DNA from: a virus
Length of the DNA: 27,088 bases
Direction: 5' to 3' (one strand)
Virus record (IMG/VR): IMGVR_UViG_3300017917_000476
Span: 1 to 27,088 of that record
A model generated the notes under the pieces. The model saw nothing but the letters and a program-made list of their open reading frames with translations, was not told the DNA's origin and did no database searches. Both the position numbers and the translations under genes were made by a program. Below are positions 1 through 6,761 of this stretch, piece after piece (position 1 is the first letter of the stretch; each line of letters begins with the position of its first letter).

Positions 1-634
1 CAAAAGATGATTCAACAACATAAACAACTTTTGATGTTTTTACTCTATGTAAATTAAATAATATTTTACTCTTAGGTAGTCCTGGAGTATTTTTAAATTC
101 TTTTCCTTCTACTGTTCTAGCAACAAATCCTATTGTCATACCGTCTGGAGATTGCATAGGAATAACTACAGAGTCTTGTTTGTCTGAATATCCTAGATCA
201 AACTTAGCAACAGACTCTTTTGTAATTCTTCTTCCTTCAAAATATGACATAGCTCTAGGAGAATCTAAAGCCTGCTTATTCAATCTTCTAATCAATAATT
301 CATCATATTGAACAAAGTCGGGTGCTGCATATAAGGCCTTATTAACTACCGCCTCAAGATCTGTTTCTATCTCTTTACTCTTAATATATCTAATAGCCTC
401 AAAATATGTTCTACCAGTCATATGCATAATTAGCTCTGTTAGATTTTTAGTAGTTTGACATCCAAAACAAAAAAACAATCCAGATTCTTTAGACACTTCG
501 CCAGCAGGTGTGCGATTATTATTATGATATGGGCAAAAAATAATATAGTCTGTTCCGTATTCAGCCTCTATATCTATTCCTGCTCCTGTTAACACTCTAT
601 GTATCTGTTGTGTTGTATATATATCTTTAAGCAT
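1..634 (-). CDS. dnaG: DnaG-type DNA primase, N-terminal part (runs off the left edge)
   Basis: Read by hand from ATG at 634, open to base 1 (211 codons). The N-terminus carries a CHC2-type zinc-binding module: Cys34-x2-His37 (FCPYH) and Cys56-x2-Cys59 (CFGC). Around residues 128-170 come the usual primase core features (YFEGRRIT, FDLGYS, VIPMQSPDG, GFVAR). At the edge, VVYVVESS (about residues 203-210) looks like the first Toprim strand with its catalytic Glu208; the rest of the Toprim domain is outside the window. It makes RNA primers for phage replication, presumably with the helicase just upstream. The start overlaps the helicase stop by 8 bases (ATGCTTAA), so translation is probably coupled; only a weak GAAG-like ribosome site is seen. 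Ten of its eleven arginine codons are AGA. The family is secure; the boundary of the helicase-interaction domain cannot be seen. Confidence 0.9.
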   Translation of the reverse strand, partial: MLKDIYTTQQIHRVLTGAGIDIEAEYGTDYIIFCPYHNNNRTPAGEVSKESGLFFCFGCQTTKNLTELIMHMTGRTYFEAIRYIKSKEIETDLEAVVNKALYAAPDFVQYDELLIRRLNKQALDSPRAMSYFEGRRITKESVAKFDLGYSDKQDSVVIPMQSPDGMTIGFVARTVEGKEFKNTPGLPKSKILFNLHRVKTSKVVYVVESSF

Positions 635-1853
635 TTTTATCTTCGTAGTCTTTATATCTGTAATATCCTTTATCAAAATCTACTTGTATTAAAAAGTCTC
701 CCATAAATCCATTACGGTTTTTTCTAAACGCACACTCAATTATATCACTATTGGTCCCACGACCAAGAGCTAATACCCAGTCTGCATCGTACGCAATTTG
801 TCTTGACCATGCAGTTTGACCCAATGTTGGAACAGTGCTCATATTTGTAACATCATCTGGAGTTGCAGATGAAATTGCAATAATAGGAACCTCTTCACTA
901 ATAGACATAAGTTTTAATTCACGAGAAAGATTCTTCATGCGTACCGTCTCATTATCAGACTTTTGATTTGGAGACATAAGCTGTAGATAATCTACAACCA
1001 CAAAGTCTGGGCGGTATTGATCAATCTTTCCACGAATAACTGATGGAGTAATTTCTCCACCACTATCATTAGAAATAATGTGGAATGGTGGCCTGCCAGC
1101 AATTTTATTTTCATGCCATTTTTTCATCATATCTAGCTCAACATCGCCATTAGATATTTTACGATGTGACCACAAACCTTCACCCATAATTGCAAAGACA
1201 CGATTGCGAACTTCTGTTTCTGACATTTCTAAGCTTATAATCATTGGGGTCTTGCCTTGCTTCCATGCTTGCACTGCAAAATAAAGTGCTAACCAGGATT
1301 TACCAATACCTGGATATGCTAGGAAAATCCCCAATTGACCTGGCATAATTCCTGAAGGAAGGTAATTGTCAAACCCTGGTAGTCCTGTTCTAATACCAAT
1401 TTTACCTAATGCTTGTTGTTCTTTAACATTTTCAAAATATATTAATGCTGATTCTAAATCCGTAGCATCAACATCTCTAATAGCAGAAGTATTCTTTTTT
1501 AATTCTGAAGTTTTTGTAATTAGTTGTTCAAGAGCTTTTACTCCTTGACCACCTTGAACTTCTGTAGCAGCATTTCTAATAATATCTTTTAAACTATCAT
1601 TTAGATAATCTGCCTGTAATTCTTCAAGATGATGCTTTGTTGATCCTACCCCAGCAACTGGAGCAAAGTCTCTAAATTTTTCTACAACTAAAGATAGTGG
1701 AGGAACTGTTCCATTTGTTTCGGCATATCTTTTTATAAAATTCCATACGTCACTATGAGTTCTAAGTATGCCGTCTACATTGGCCTGAAGCAAAACGTGT
1801 ACTTGTTTATCTTCTAATACTGCACTAATAACTTTTGCTTCTGAATTACTCAC
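627..1853 (-). CDS. dnaB: DnaB-family replicative helicase
   Basis: A 408-residue RecA-fold helicase of the DnaB type. Residues 1-130 form a short helical N-terminal domain and 150-400 the ATPase. Walker A is PGIGKSW (181-187). SLEMS (207-211) holds the catalytic Glu209. Walker B is VVVDYLQLMSP (285-295). FRKNRNG (376-382) is the usual arginine-finger region. It unwinds DNA at the phage fork and recruits primase. The start is GTG at 1853, preceded by AGGAAG; it overlaps the stop of the upstream small gene by 8 bases (GTGAGTAA), the same overlap seen with the primase downstream. One oddity: the motif that usually reads LSQ reads AISSAT (326-331), so the conserved Gln seems replaced by Ser. Length is slightly short of bacterial DnaB (about 450-470), as is common in phage versions. 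Confidence 0.95.
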   Translation of the reverse strand: MSNSEAKVISAVLEDKQVHVLLQANVDGILRTHSDVWNFIKRYAETNGTVPPLSLVVEKFRDFAPVAGVGSTKHHLEELQADYLNDSLKDIIRNAATEVQGGQGVKALEQLITKTSELKKNTSAIRDVDATDLESALIYFENVKEQQALGKIGIRTGLPGFDNYLPSGIMPGQLGIFLAYPGIGKSWLALYFAVQAWKQGKTPMIISLEMSETEVRNRVFAIMGEGLWSHRKISNGDVELDMMKKWHENKIAGRPPFHIISNDSGGEITPSVIRGKIDQYRPDFVVVDYLQLMSPNQKSDNETVRMKNLSRELKLMSISEEVPIIAISSATPDDVTNMSTVPTLGQTAWSRQIAYDADWVLALGRGTNSDIIECAFRKNRNGFMGDFLIQVDFDKGYYRYKDYEDKNA

Positions 1854-2154
1854 TTAACCACTTCCTAGCCATAGCTCTGCGTTCTTCTCTTTCTTTTTTA
1901 TCTTGCTCTATTTGATCTTTCTTTTCAATTATAGCATCAGCGTAGTTTGCAAAATATTTCCAAGCAGGAGAACTTGCAACATCAAAATAATAATCTAATA
2001 GATCATAACATGCTGGTAAACCATATGATTCTATTAAGGCATCTGCAGCCCACTGTTCAACATTTAAATTGAGATTAGCTTTTTGCTCATATCTCTGCAA
2101 ATGTAATTTATTGTAGCGACTGAGCAAAGCCATTCGGTCTTTGCGATCTGCCAC
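1846..2154 (-). CDS. Small basic/acidic helical protein, candidate helicase loader
   Basis: A 102-residue protein with GTG start at 2154, chosen because GAGGAG sits 5 bases upstream; there is no ATG of similar quality. The N-terminus is basic (ADRKDR, LSRYNKLHLQRYEQK). The middle contains a tryptophan-rich helical motif (VEQWAADALIESYG, then PAWKYFANYAD), and the C-terminus is a charged helix (DQIEQDKKEREERR). No enzymatic motif is visible. Small proteins of similar size and pattern lie immediately upstream of helicase genes in many phages and are often suspected to be helicase loaders. That role is inferred from position and the 8-base overlap with the helicase, not from a diagnostic motif. 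It might instead be a small DNA-binding accessory factor. Confidence 0.8.
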   Translation of the reverse strand: MADRKDRMALLSRYNKLHLQRYEQKANLNLNVEQWAADALIESYGLPACYDLLDYYFDVASSPAWKYFANYADAIIEKKDQIEQDKKEREERRAMARKWLSE

Positions 2155-2156
2155 GA

Positions 2157-2369
2157 TTACTCCTCAGCTAATTGAGATTTTGCTTCTTGAACTTTTTCAA
2201 CAACTTTTGCTTCAACAAAGCCATATACTCTATCCATAGCTTCGTTAGTATTTTCGCCTTCACGAACACTATCAACAACTCCAAGATCAACTCTTAAAGA
2301 TTGAAAGTTTCCTAAGTTAAGTGTGTATCCAAGTGTTACAGATACCTTTGTTTCATTACGTTCTTCCAC
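2157..2369 (-). CDS. Small conserved-looking hypothetical protein, GTG start
   Basis: A 70-residue protein. An ATG lies five codons further out (2384), but the sequence AAGGAGG (2381-2375) falls inside that extension and is placed 5 bases before GTG at 2369, so GTG is the better start. No signal peptide or membrane segment is seen. The body alternates like a beta sheet (KVSVTLGYTLNLGNFQSLRV) and ends in an acidic helix (NEAMDRVYGFVEAKVVEKVQEAK). I do not recognise a characterised family, although the pattern VTLGYTLNLGNF...RVDLGV feels familiar from hypothetical proteins next to phage replication genes. It sits 18 bases after the helix-turn-helix gene and 2 bases before the candidate loader, so it is probably part of the replication operon. 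Confidence 0.75.
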   Translation of the reverse strand: MEERNETKVSVTLGYTLNLGNFQSLRVDLGVVDSVREGENTNEAMDRVYGFVEAKVVEKVQEAKSQLAEE

Positions 2370-2374
2370 TGCTG

Positions 2375-2381
2375 CCTCCTT
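2375..2381 (-). promoter_or_regulatory. Shine-Dalgarno site that sets a GTG start
   Basis: The minus strand reads AAGGAGG, then CAGCA, then GTG (2369). This is the most canonical ribosome site in the small-gene region. It lies inside the reading frame extended from the ATG at 2384, which itself has no such site upstream. This decides the start of the 70-residue gene at 2157-2369. Confidence 0.7.
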
Positions 2382-2387
2382 CATAGG

Positions 2388-2933
2388 CTAATTTATGCTC
2401 TCTCCCCAAACAGGTATAAACCTGCCATCTTCAGTTTTTGTATAAACCAGTATACCATTACCAATTTTTCTTGTCAACTCTTGGCTTGTTGGTGTTTGAT
2501 TGTTTGTTATTAAATTATCTTTTCTAGGTCTTCCATGATGAATACTTGCAAGTATATCACGTATATCTTTCACTTGCGATTCAGAATAATATGCTCTTAT
2601 TTGCCATCCTCTTGTACCGCCGACTTGTGCACCAGTTGGAACTGGAATAATACCTCGTTTAATTAAAGATGGAAAATATTTACGATGTCTATTGACAAGT
2701 CGTGCAGTTTCTGCTACAGTAAAAGCCTTTTCTCTATTTTTTCTAAAATCAGAACGAAGACACGTTTCTAACCTATCTTTTGTTATATTATAAACAGTTA
2801 CCATTCCAGTTGACCTAGAGCTATGATGTAATCTAACAAGGTCTCCATTAAGAAAATATATTGTTTTATTTCCAGGGATTACAGGCTCGTTATTGTATTC
2901 TTGGCTTTCAATTTTTCCCTTGCCAGTAGCCAT
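2388..2933 (-). CDS. Helix-turn-helix (MerR/excisionase-like) DNA-binding protein
   Basis: A 181-residue protein if started at ATG 2933, which is preceded by GGGAGAGGGA. A longer frame opens at 2984 but has no ribosome site and lies deep inside the upstream zinc-ribbon gene. From about residue 70 the segment AFTVAETARLVNRHRKYFP, then LIKRGIIPVP, resembles the helix-turn-helix and wing of MerR-type or excisionase-type domains, with SESQVKDIRDIL following as the next helix. The N-terminal part has a beta pattern (IYFLNGDLVRLHH) and the C-terminus is unremarkable. It probably binds DNA and could control the replication genes or help initiate replication. No integrase is visible in the window, so calling it an excisionase would go too far. 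Its first 55 bases overlap the end of the zinc-ribbon gene in another frame. Confidence 0.75.
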   Translation of the reverse strand: MATGKGKIESQEYNNEPVIPGNKTIYFLNGDLVRLHHSSRSTGMVTVYNITKDRLETCLRSDFRKNREKAFTVAETARLVNRHRKYFPSLIKRGIIPVPTGAQVGGTRGWQIRAYYSESQVKDIRDILASIHHGRPRKDNLITNNQTPTSQELTRKIGNGILVYTKTEDGRFIPVWGESIN

Positions 2934-3067
2934 CTTCCCTCTCCCGATTCTGCGGGTGGATGAAAAAACTTTCTTGTTCCACAAAGAATGCAGAATGTTT
3001 CTAGATGGTCAACACTGCTGTATTGACGATCTATAAACACTCTACCATTACATTTGTTGCATAACAT
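2879..3067 (-). CDS. Small zinc-ribbon protein
   Basis: A 62-residue protein with two CxxC knuckles: Cys3-x2-Cys6 (CNKC) and Cys26-x2-Cys29 (CILC), spaced like a small zinc ribbon. The C-terminal half is basic (RWLLAREKLKAK). Such mini zinc ribbons are common between phage tail and replication genes; their function is unknown, with nucleic-acid binding or regulation the usual guess. The ATG at 3067 overlaps the preceding stop by one base (TAATG), suggesting coupled translation, as no good ribosome site is present. Its last 55 bases overlap the probable start of the helix-turn-helix gene. Metal binding is well supported by the cysteines; the role is not. Confidence 0.75.
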   Translation of the reverse strand: MLCNKCNGRVFIDRQYSSVDHLETFCILCGTRKFFHPPAESGEGRWLLAREKLKAKNTITSL

Positions 3068-3261
3068 TATTCTGGTTTTTCAATTCCAACTTTGTTTGCT
3101 ATCTCCTGAGAATACTCTTTAGCCTGCTGTTCTTTTTCTTGTTTTTGATTCATAAGACTTGTAATTTCTGCCCTTAAAATAGCAATCTGTGTTTCATAGT
3201 TAGAAACTAATTCACCTATGCGTTGTTGTAGAGCAGTAATTACTAATTCTGCTTTTTCCAT
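3067..3261 (-). CDS. Small coiled-coil protein
   Basis: A 64-residue protein that is almost entirely a predicted alpha-helical coiled coil (LQQRIGELVSNYETQIAILR, then a Gln/Glu/Lys-rich stretch). No signal peptide or membrane helix is present, so it is not an obvious holin or spanin. ATG at 3261 follows a run of six G (3268-3273), which may serve as the ribosome site. A TAAAAT hexamer (3282-3277) directly follows the stop of the upstream gene and could be a weak -10 box. It is the third small coiled-coil gene in a row after the fibre genes. Function is not recognised; candidates are a fibre chaperone, a small structural part or a regulator. Confidence 0.65.
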   Translation of the reverse strand: MEKAELVITALQQRIGELVSNYETQIAILRAEITSLMNQKQEKEQQAKEYSQEIANKVGIEKPE

Positions 3262-3282
3262 TTTATACCCCCCAATATTTTA

Positions 3283-3495
3283 TTATGATAAAGAAGCTAT
3301 TTCTGCATCTAATACAGCAAGCTTACTATTTAAATCGCTAATACTTGCATTCAACGAATCAAGGGTTTCTTGATTTGGAGACTCTACAGAGTTTTCTTCT
3401 AAAATTGAAAGTTCAACCCCATATTTAGTATACTCAACAGTTCTTTTATGTTGGTTAATAATTGCGACTTTTTCTTCGTTTGTTAGTATTGTCAT
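3283..3495 (-). CDS. Small coiled-coil protein, paralogue of the next gene upstream
   Basis: A 70-residue helical protein. Its start, TILTNEEKVAIINQHKRTVE, matches the start of the neighbour at 3534-3737 (LTNQEKIDIIINKIDNLEK), and both end in a second helix with a heptad-like pattern (LNASISDLNSKLAVLDAEI here). This suggests a tandem duplication. The ATG at 3495 has a perfect AGGAGG 5 bases upstream. An extended -10 element (3511-3519) lies 15 bases before the ATG, so this gene may begin its own transcript with a very short leader. There is no membrane segment, so a holin role is unlikely. Function is not recognised. Confidence 0.7.
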   Translation of the reverse strand: MTILTNEEKVAIINQHKRTVEYTKYGVELSILEENSVESPNQETLDSLNASISDLNSKLAVLDAEIASLS

Positions 3496-3510
3496 TTTTC
3501 CTCCTAGTAT

Positions 3511-3519
3511 ATTATATCA
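3511..3519 (-). promoter_or_regulatory. Extended -10 promoter-like element (TGATATAAT)
   Basis: The 38-base gap between the two small paralogues holds TGATATAAT on the minus strand, an exact match to the extended -10 form TGNTATAAT. The last T is 15 bases before the ATG at 3495, so an mRNA starting about 7 bases downstream would have a leader of under 10 bases containing little more than the AGGAGG site. No convincing -35 box is seen 15-19 bases upstream. Confidence 0.6.
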
Positions 3520-3533
3520 TAAGGTATTAGCAA

Positions 3534-3737
3534 CTAAATGTTGCCTTCTCGTACCCCGCCAAGCTCCTCTAAAGATGCTAATAATGTAGCCATTTTAGTA
3601 TTACATATTATTAGTTTATCCTCTAGAGAATATTTATCTTTAAGTTTTTCTGCATTATCAATATACGATTGTATAACTTTTTCTAAATTATCAATCTTAT
3701 TAATAATAATATCTATTTTTTCTTGATTAGTAAGCAT
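3534..3737 (-). CDS. Small coiled-coil protein, first of a paralogous pair
   Basis: A 67-residue helical protein beginning LTNQEKIDIIINKIDNLEKV, clearly similar to the next gene downstream (3283-3495). The remaining sequence is a second amphipathic helix (KMATLLASLEEL) ending before a short Gly-rich tail. ATG 3737 overlaps the stop of the giant fibre gene by one base (TAATG), with AGGA about 9 bases upstream, so it is probably co-translated with the fibre. That coupling makes a fibre-related role (chaperone or small accessory subunit) attractive, but this is inference. No known motif was seen. Confidence 0.7.
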   Translation of the reverse strand: MLTNQEKIDIIINKIDNLEKVIQSYIDNAEKLKDKYSLEDKLIICNTKMATLLASLEELGGVREGNI

Positions 3738-6700
3738 TATACGTATCCTGACGCTGGCGAGAAACCTGAATATGCAGATGATCCAGACGAGTTATTTGCC
3801 CTTACTCTTGCTCTTGCATAATTTAAATAATTACTTCCAACTGTTTGATAAGCAATTTGATATGAAGTTCCTGTTGGATCTGGACTTGAATATAATGGTC
3901 CATATGCATTAGAACCAGCTCCATCACTAGCAAGGTAATATTCAACTGTATAGCTTGTTGCTCCAGATGATGCTGTCCATGTGACTAAACCACTACCAGA
4001 AGTAGAAACATTTGTTGGTGTTGCTGGTGCGCTTCCTCCAGATGCTGTCCATCTAGCATACATAGTAATACTTGATGGTGGATTAAAGCTTCCTCCAGAT
4101 GCAATTGGTCCATAAGTATAGTCTCCGCTAGGGGTATTATAATAACCATTAAATGTATATCCAGATCTTGTTCCTGGTGATGGTGCAGTATGAGATACCC
4201 CAACATTTTGAGTTGTTGTTCCTCCACCACTTCCACCATTAGCATTCCATGTAACTGTATATGTTGCTTGGCTAATTGTAAACTGAACTGGACTACTCCA
4301 TGAAGATATTGTTGTCGATGGTCCAGATCCAGTATTGGTTAATGCTGAAACAGATCTAACCGCAACATACCATGTTCCAGCACTAGGTCCAGTAGTATCT
4401 GTTACTGGAGAACTTGATCCATTTGCATCATATCCAGTAACTCCAGAATAGTCAGATGATGTTTGCCACCATATTTGATAGTATGGACCAGAGCCACCAG
4501 TAAAATAAACAGATAAAGATCCTCCTGGAGTAGATTGAGAAACTAATGTTATTGTGGGTGCAGTTAAATTATTTGCTGTCCATATTGCATAAAATGTAAT
4601 ATCTCCAGTTATTGTATATGTTGTTCCTGGTGTTGCAAATACTGGGTCTCCTCCAGATAGTGGACTTCTCCATGTACTAAAAGTATATCCAGACCTTGTA
4701 GCTGATGGAACAGTAAATGTAGATCCATATACTCCAGTATAAGTATATGAGGACTGACCATTACCACTGCCAGATGATAGTGTTCCTCCATTTGCATTAA
4801 ATGTTACACTATACGTAATTGCAGACCATTGTGCATATAAAGTAATATTAGAGGTTGGAGAATAGCTACCACCAGATGTACCAACATATGTACCTCCAGA
4901 TGATGCTGTATACCATCCATTAAATGTATATCCAGTTCTAGCATCTGGTGTTGGCAAAGTTACTGAGCCAGGGTATACAGCAGAATTTGACGATGGTGTG
5001 CCAGTACCACCATTATAATTATATGTAACTGTATATGTATTGGCATTCCAAATTGCCCAATATGTTCTAGCGCTTTCTAAACCAAGAGACCCAAATGTAT
5101 AATTTGTTCCAGGTGATAAGAAATATGGATCACCACCAGATTGTGGGTATCTCCAATAAAAAAGCGAATAGTGTGTTCTTGTAGCAGAAGGAGCTGTGAA
5201 ACTACTTCCGCTAAATCCAGAATATGTATATGATGTTAAGCCGTTCCCAGGTCCTGAAGATATAGTTCCGCCGTTAGCATTAAGTGTAATATCTATTGGT
5301 CCATTTATAGTTATTGTTGCATTTTGAACTACATTTCCTGGTTGAGCAATAACAGTTAAAGTATAACTAGTAACTGTAGTGTATGTATGAGCTATTGAAG
5401 CATTTACTGTAGACGTATTAGAAGTAATACTCCCAGAACTATAATTGGATGTTCCATCTCCCCAATTTATAGTATAGCTTGTTGGATAATGGCTTATACT
5501 AAAAGAAAAATTATTAGAAGCGTTTTGATTTACTGATGTTGGGCTAATTGACCCTATAGCAATAGCTTGGTCTAAAATATATGTACTAGATACAGCAGTT
5601 GCATACGATCCGTCTGGATTAGTTGCTTTTACTCTAACAAAAAGATAGTCTCCAACATATATTGAAGTATATGTTCTTGTATTTCCAATATACCCTGTAT
5701 TTTGTAATGATCCAGATGTTGAGTCTTCAAGCCACCAATCATATTCATATGTTGTTCCAGCTGAAACATTTGTCCAGGTTCCCTGAGTTGCAGTTAGTGT
5801 TGTGCTAACTGGTAAATATCCCCTATTATTTAAAGGACCAATTGTTGGAGCAACAGTGTTTATTGGTGGATTTGATAGTGTTGTAAAAGAAAGATTATCT
5901 ACTGTTTTTTGTGTTGGTGTTGCAGTTAAATACCAGCTGTCTCTTGCAACAATAACAATTTTTGCATAGTATTGTGTATTTGGAGATATAACAGAAGAAT
6001 CATTGACATATGCACTACCTGTTCCAGGTGTTATATCTACTGTTTTTACTACAACATTATCTGAGACTCTTCTAATTGTTAGTGTTTGACTTGATATATA
6101 ATCAGTGTCATTGGTTATACCGTTTACATTCCAACTAAAAGTAGCTCCGTATGATGTAATTGATGATCTAGCAAAATTAGTTATAGAAAACCCAAGTCTT
6201 GCTAGAATTGCAGCAGTTTCAAGTGGTGTTGTTCCATCTGAATTTGTTGCTTGAATTAAACCTTTAAAATAATATGATGGATATACAGCATCTTGTGCAG
6301 TAATTGTATAAGATTGATATGTATCTGATGTTGTATTTGCTAGTGTTGGTGTTGAAGATGAATTATATGTTTTATCTGCAGTGCCTGCAGTAAGATATCC
6401 AGAATTAGCATCTTGTGAATATTGTACACGTATTCTAATAGATGTAGGATTTTGCGTCCAATCTCCTCTAGTTGTTCTAATAGTGTCTCCACTATAAAAC
6501 TCTGTTTCTGAATTTAATGTGCCGTAAGTAGTTGATCCAACATATGTTTTTGAAACTGGAGCTTTTGGTTGTGGTGCATCAGTACCTTGAAAAACTAATT
6601 GCCATTTTGCTGCAATAGTACTATTAAAACGATAAATCTTTTTTATTTTTTGCCATACTGATCCATTCCATCTATAGATATTAGACATGGCCTTCCATTC

Positions 6701-6751
6701 TGGAGTACCACTATTATCGTATCCATTATCATCATATCTAAAAATTGGCAT
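3737..6751 (-). CDS. Giant modular tail fibre/adhesin with InlB B-repeats, PKD-like and fibronectin-like domains
   Basis: A 1004-residue structural protein, rich in Gly, Ser, Thr and Tyr, lacking signal peptide or anchor. Residues 1-55 look like a virion-attachment head with doubled aromatic motifs (IYRWNGSVW, IYRFNSTIAAKW). Residues 60-180, 186-293 and 296-392 look like Ig/Fn3 beta sandwiches (for example ATQGTWTNVSAGTTYEYDWW). Residues 399-483 are PKD-like, with the hallmark WGDGTSNY (430-437) and AHTYTTVTSYTLTV (454-467). Four InlB B-type repeats follow (487-570, 573-645, 647-724, 831-903), recognisable by NANGG near the start, GYTFNGW in the middle and YAQW or YARW at the end. An Fn3-like domain closes the protein (909-1004). 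It probably contacts the host surface. ATG 6751 has GGGGA upstream. InlB B-repeats are best known from Gram-positive surface proteins, so their presence in a phage fibre is unusual. Confidence 0.88.
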   Translation of the reverse strand: MPIFRYDDNGYDNSGTPEWKAMSNIYRWNGSVWQKIKKIYRFNSTIAAKWQLVFQGTDAPQPKAPVSKTYVGSTTYGTLNSETEFYSGDTIRTTRGDWTQNPTSIRIRVQYSQDANSGYLTAGTADKTYNSSSTPTLANTTSDTYQSYTITAQDAVYPSYYFKGLIQATNSDGTTPLETAAILARLGFSITNFARSSITSYGATFSWNVNGITNDTDYISSQTLTIRRVSDNVVVKTVDITPGTGSAYVNDSSVISPNTQYYAKIVIVARDSWYLTATPTQKTVDNLSFTTLSNPPINTVAPTIGPLNNRGYLPVSTTLTATQGTWTNVSAGTTYEYDWWLEDSTSGSLQNTGYIGNTRTYTSIYVGDYLFVRVKATNPDGSYATAVSSTYILDQAIAIGSISPTSVNQNASNNFSFSISHYPTSYTINWGDGTSNYSSGSITSNTSTVNASIAHTYTTVTSYTLTVIAQPGNVVQNATITINGPIDITLNANGGTISSGPGNGLTSYTYSGFSGSSFTAPSATRTHYSLFYWRYPQSGGDPYFLSPGTNYTFGSLGLESARTYWAIWNANTYTVTYNYNGGTGTPSSNSAVYPGSVTLPTPDARTGYTFNGWYTASSGGTYVGTSGGSYSPTSNITLYAQWSAITYSVTFNANGGTLSSGSGNGQSSYTYTGVYGSTFTVPSATRSGYTFSTWRSPLSGGDPVFATPGTTYTITGDITFYAIWTANNLTAPTITLVSQSTPGGSLSVYFTGGSGPYYQIWWQTSSDYSGVTGYDANGSSSPVTDTTGPSAGTWYVAVRSVSALTNTGSGPSTTISSWSSPVQFTISQATYTVTWNANGGSGGGTTTQNVGVSHTAPSPGTRSGYTFNGYYNTPSGDYTYGPIASGGSFNPPSSITMYARWTASGGSAPATPTNVSTSGSGLVTWTASSGATSYTVEYYLASDGAGSNAYGPLYSSPDPTGTSYQIAYQTVGSNYLNYARARVRANNSSGSSAYSGFSPASGYV
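4043..4261 (-). repeat. Fourth InlB B-type repeat of the fibre protein
   Basis: Encodes residues 831-903: YTVTWNANGG, then TRSGYTFNGYY, then SSITMYARW. It is separated from the first three repeats by a different beta domain (about residues 728-828). Compared with the others it has an extra glycine run after NANGG. Confidence 0.8.
4580..5293 (-). repeat. Three tandem InlB B-type repeats of the fibre protein
   Basis: Encodes residues 487-724 as three successive units of about 73-84 residues. Unit 1 (5042-5293) and unit 3 (4580-4813) share extra elements: GNG..SYTY, then SATR, then SGGDP with PGT.YT. Unit 2 (4817-5035) lacks these and has the shorter, more classical form (GYTFNGWYT, NITLYAQW). 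The alternation suggests duplication of a two-unit block or repeated recombination. Confidence 0.8.
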
Positions 6752-6761
6752 AGATTCCCCA

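Noticed and set aside
2388-2933. Excisionase as function of the helix-turn-helix protein
   Set aside because: The fold suggests MerR/excisionase-like binding, but no integrase or attachment site is visible, so only DNA binding is claimed.
2388-2984. Start of the helix-turn-helix gene at 2984
   Set aside because: No ribosome site there and it would overlap the zinc-ribbon gene by more than 100 bases; ATG 2933 has a purine-rich site.
3985-4245. Minus-strand alternative frame of 86 codons rich in His, Gln and Leu
   Set aside because: Out-of-frame reading of the repetitive fibre sequence; composition is an artefact of Gly/Ser-coding repeats.
3737-6751. Bacterial internalin-like surface protein
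   Set aside because: It has B-repeats but no signal peptide, no leucine-rich repeats and no cell-wall anchor, and is embedded in a phage tail operon.
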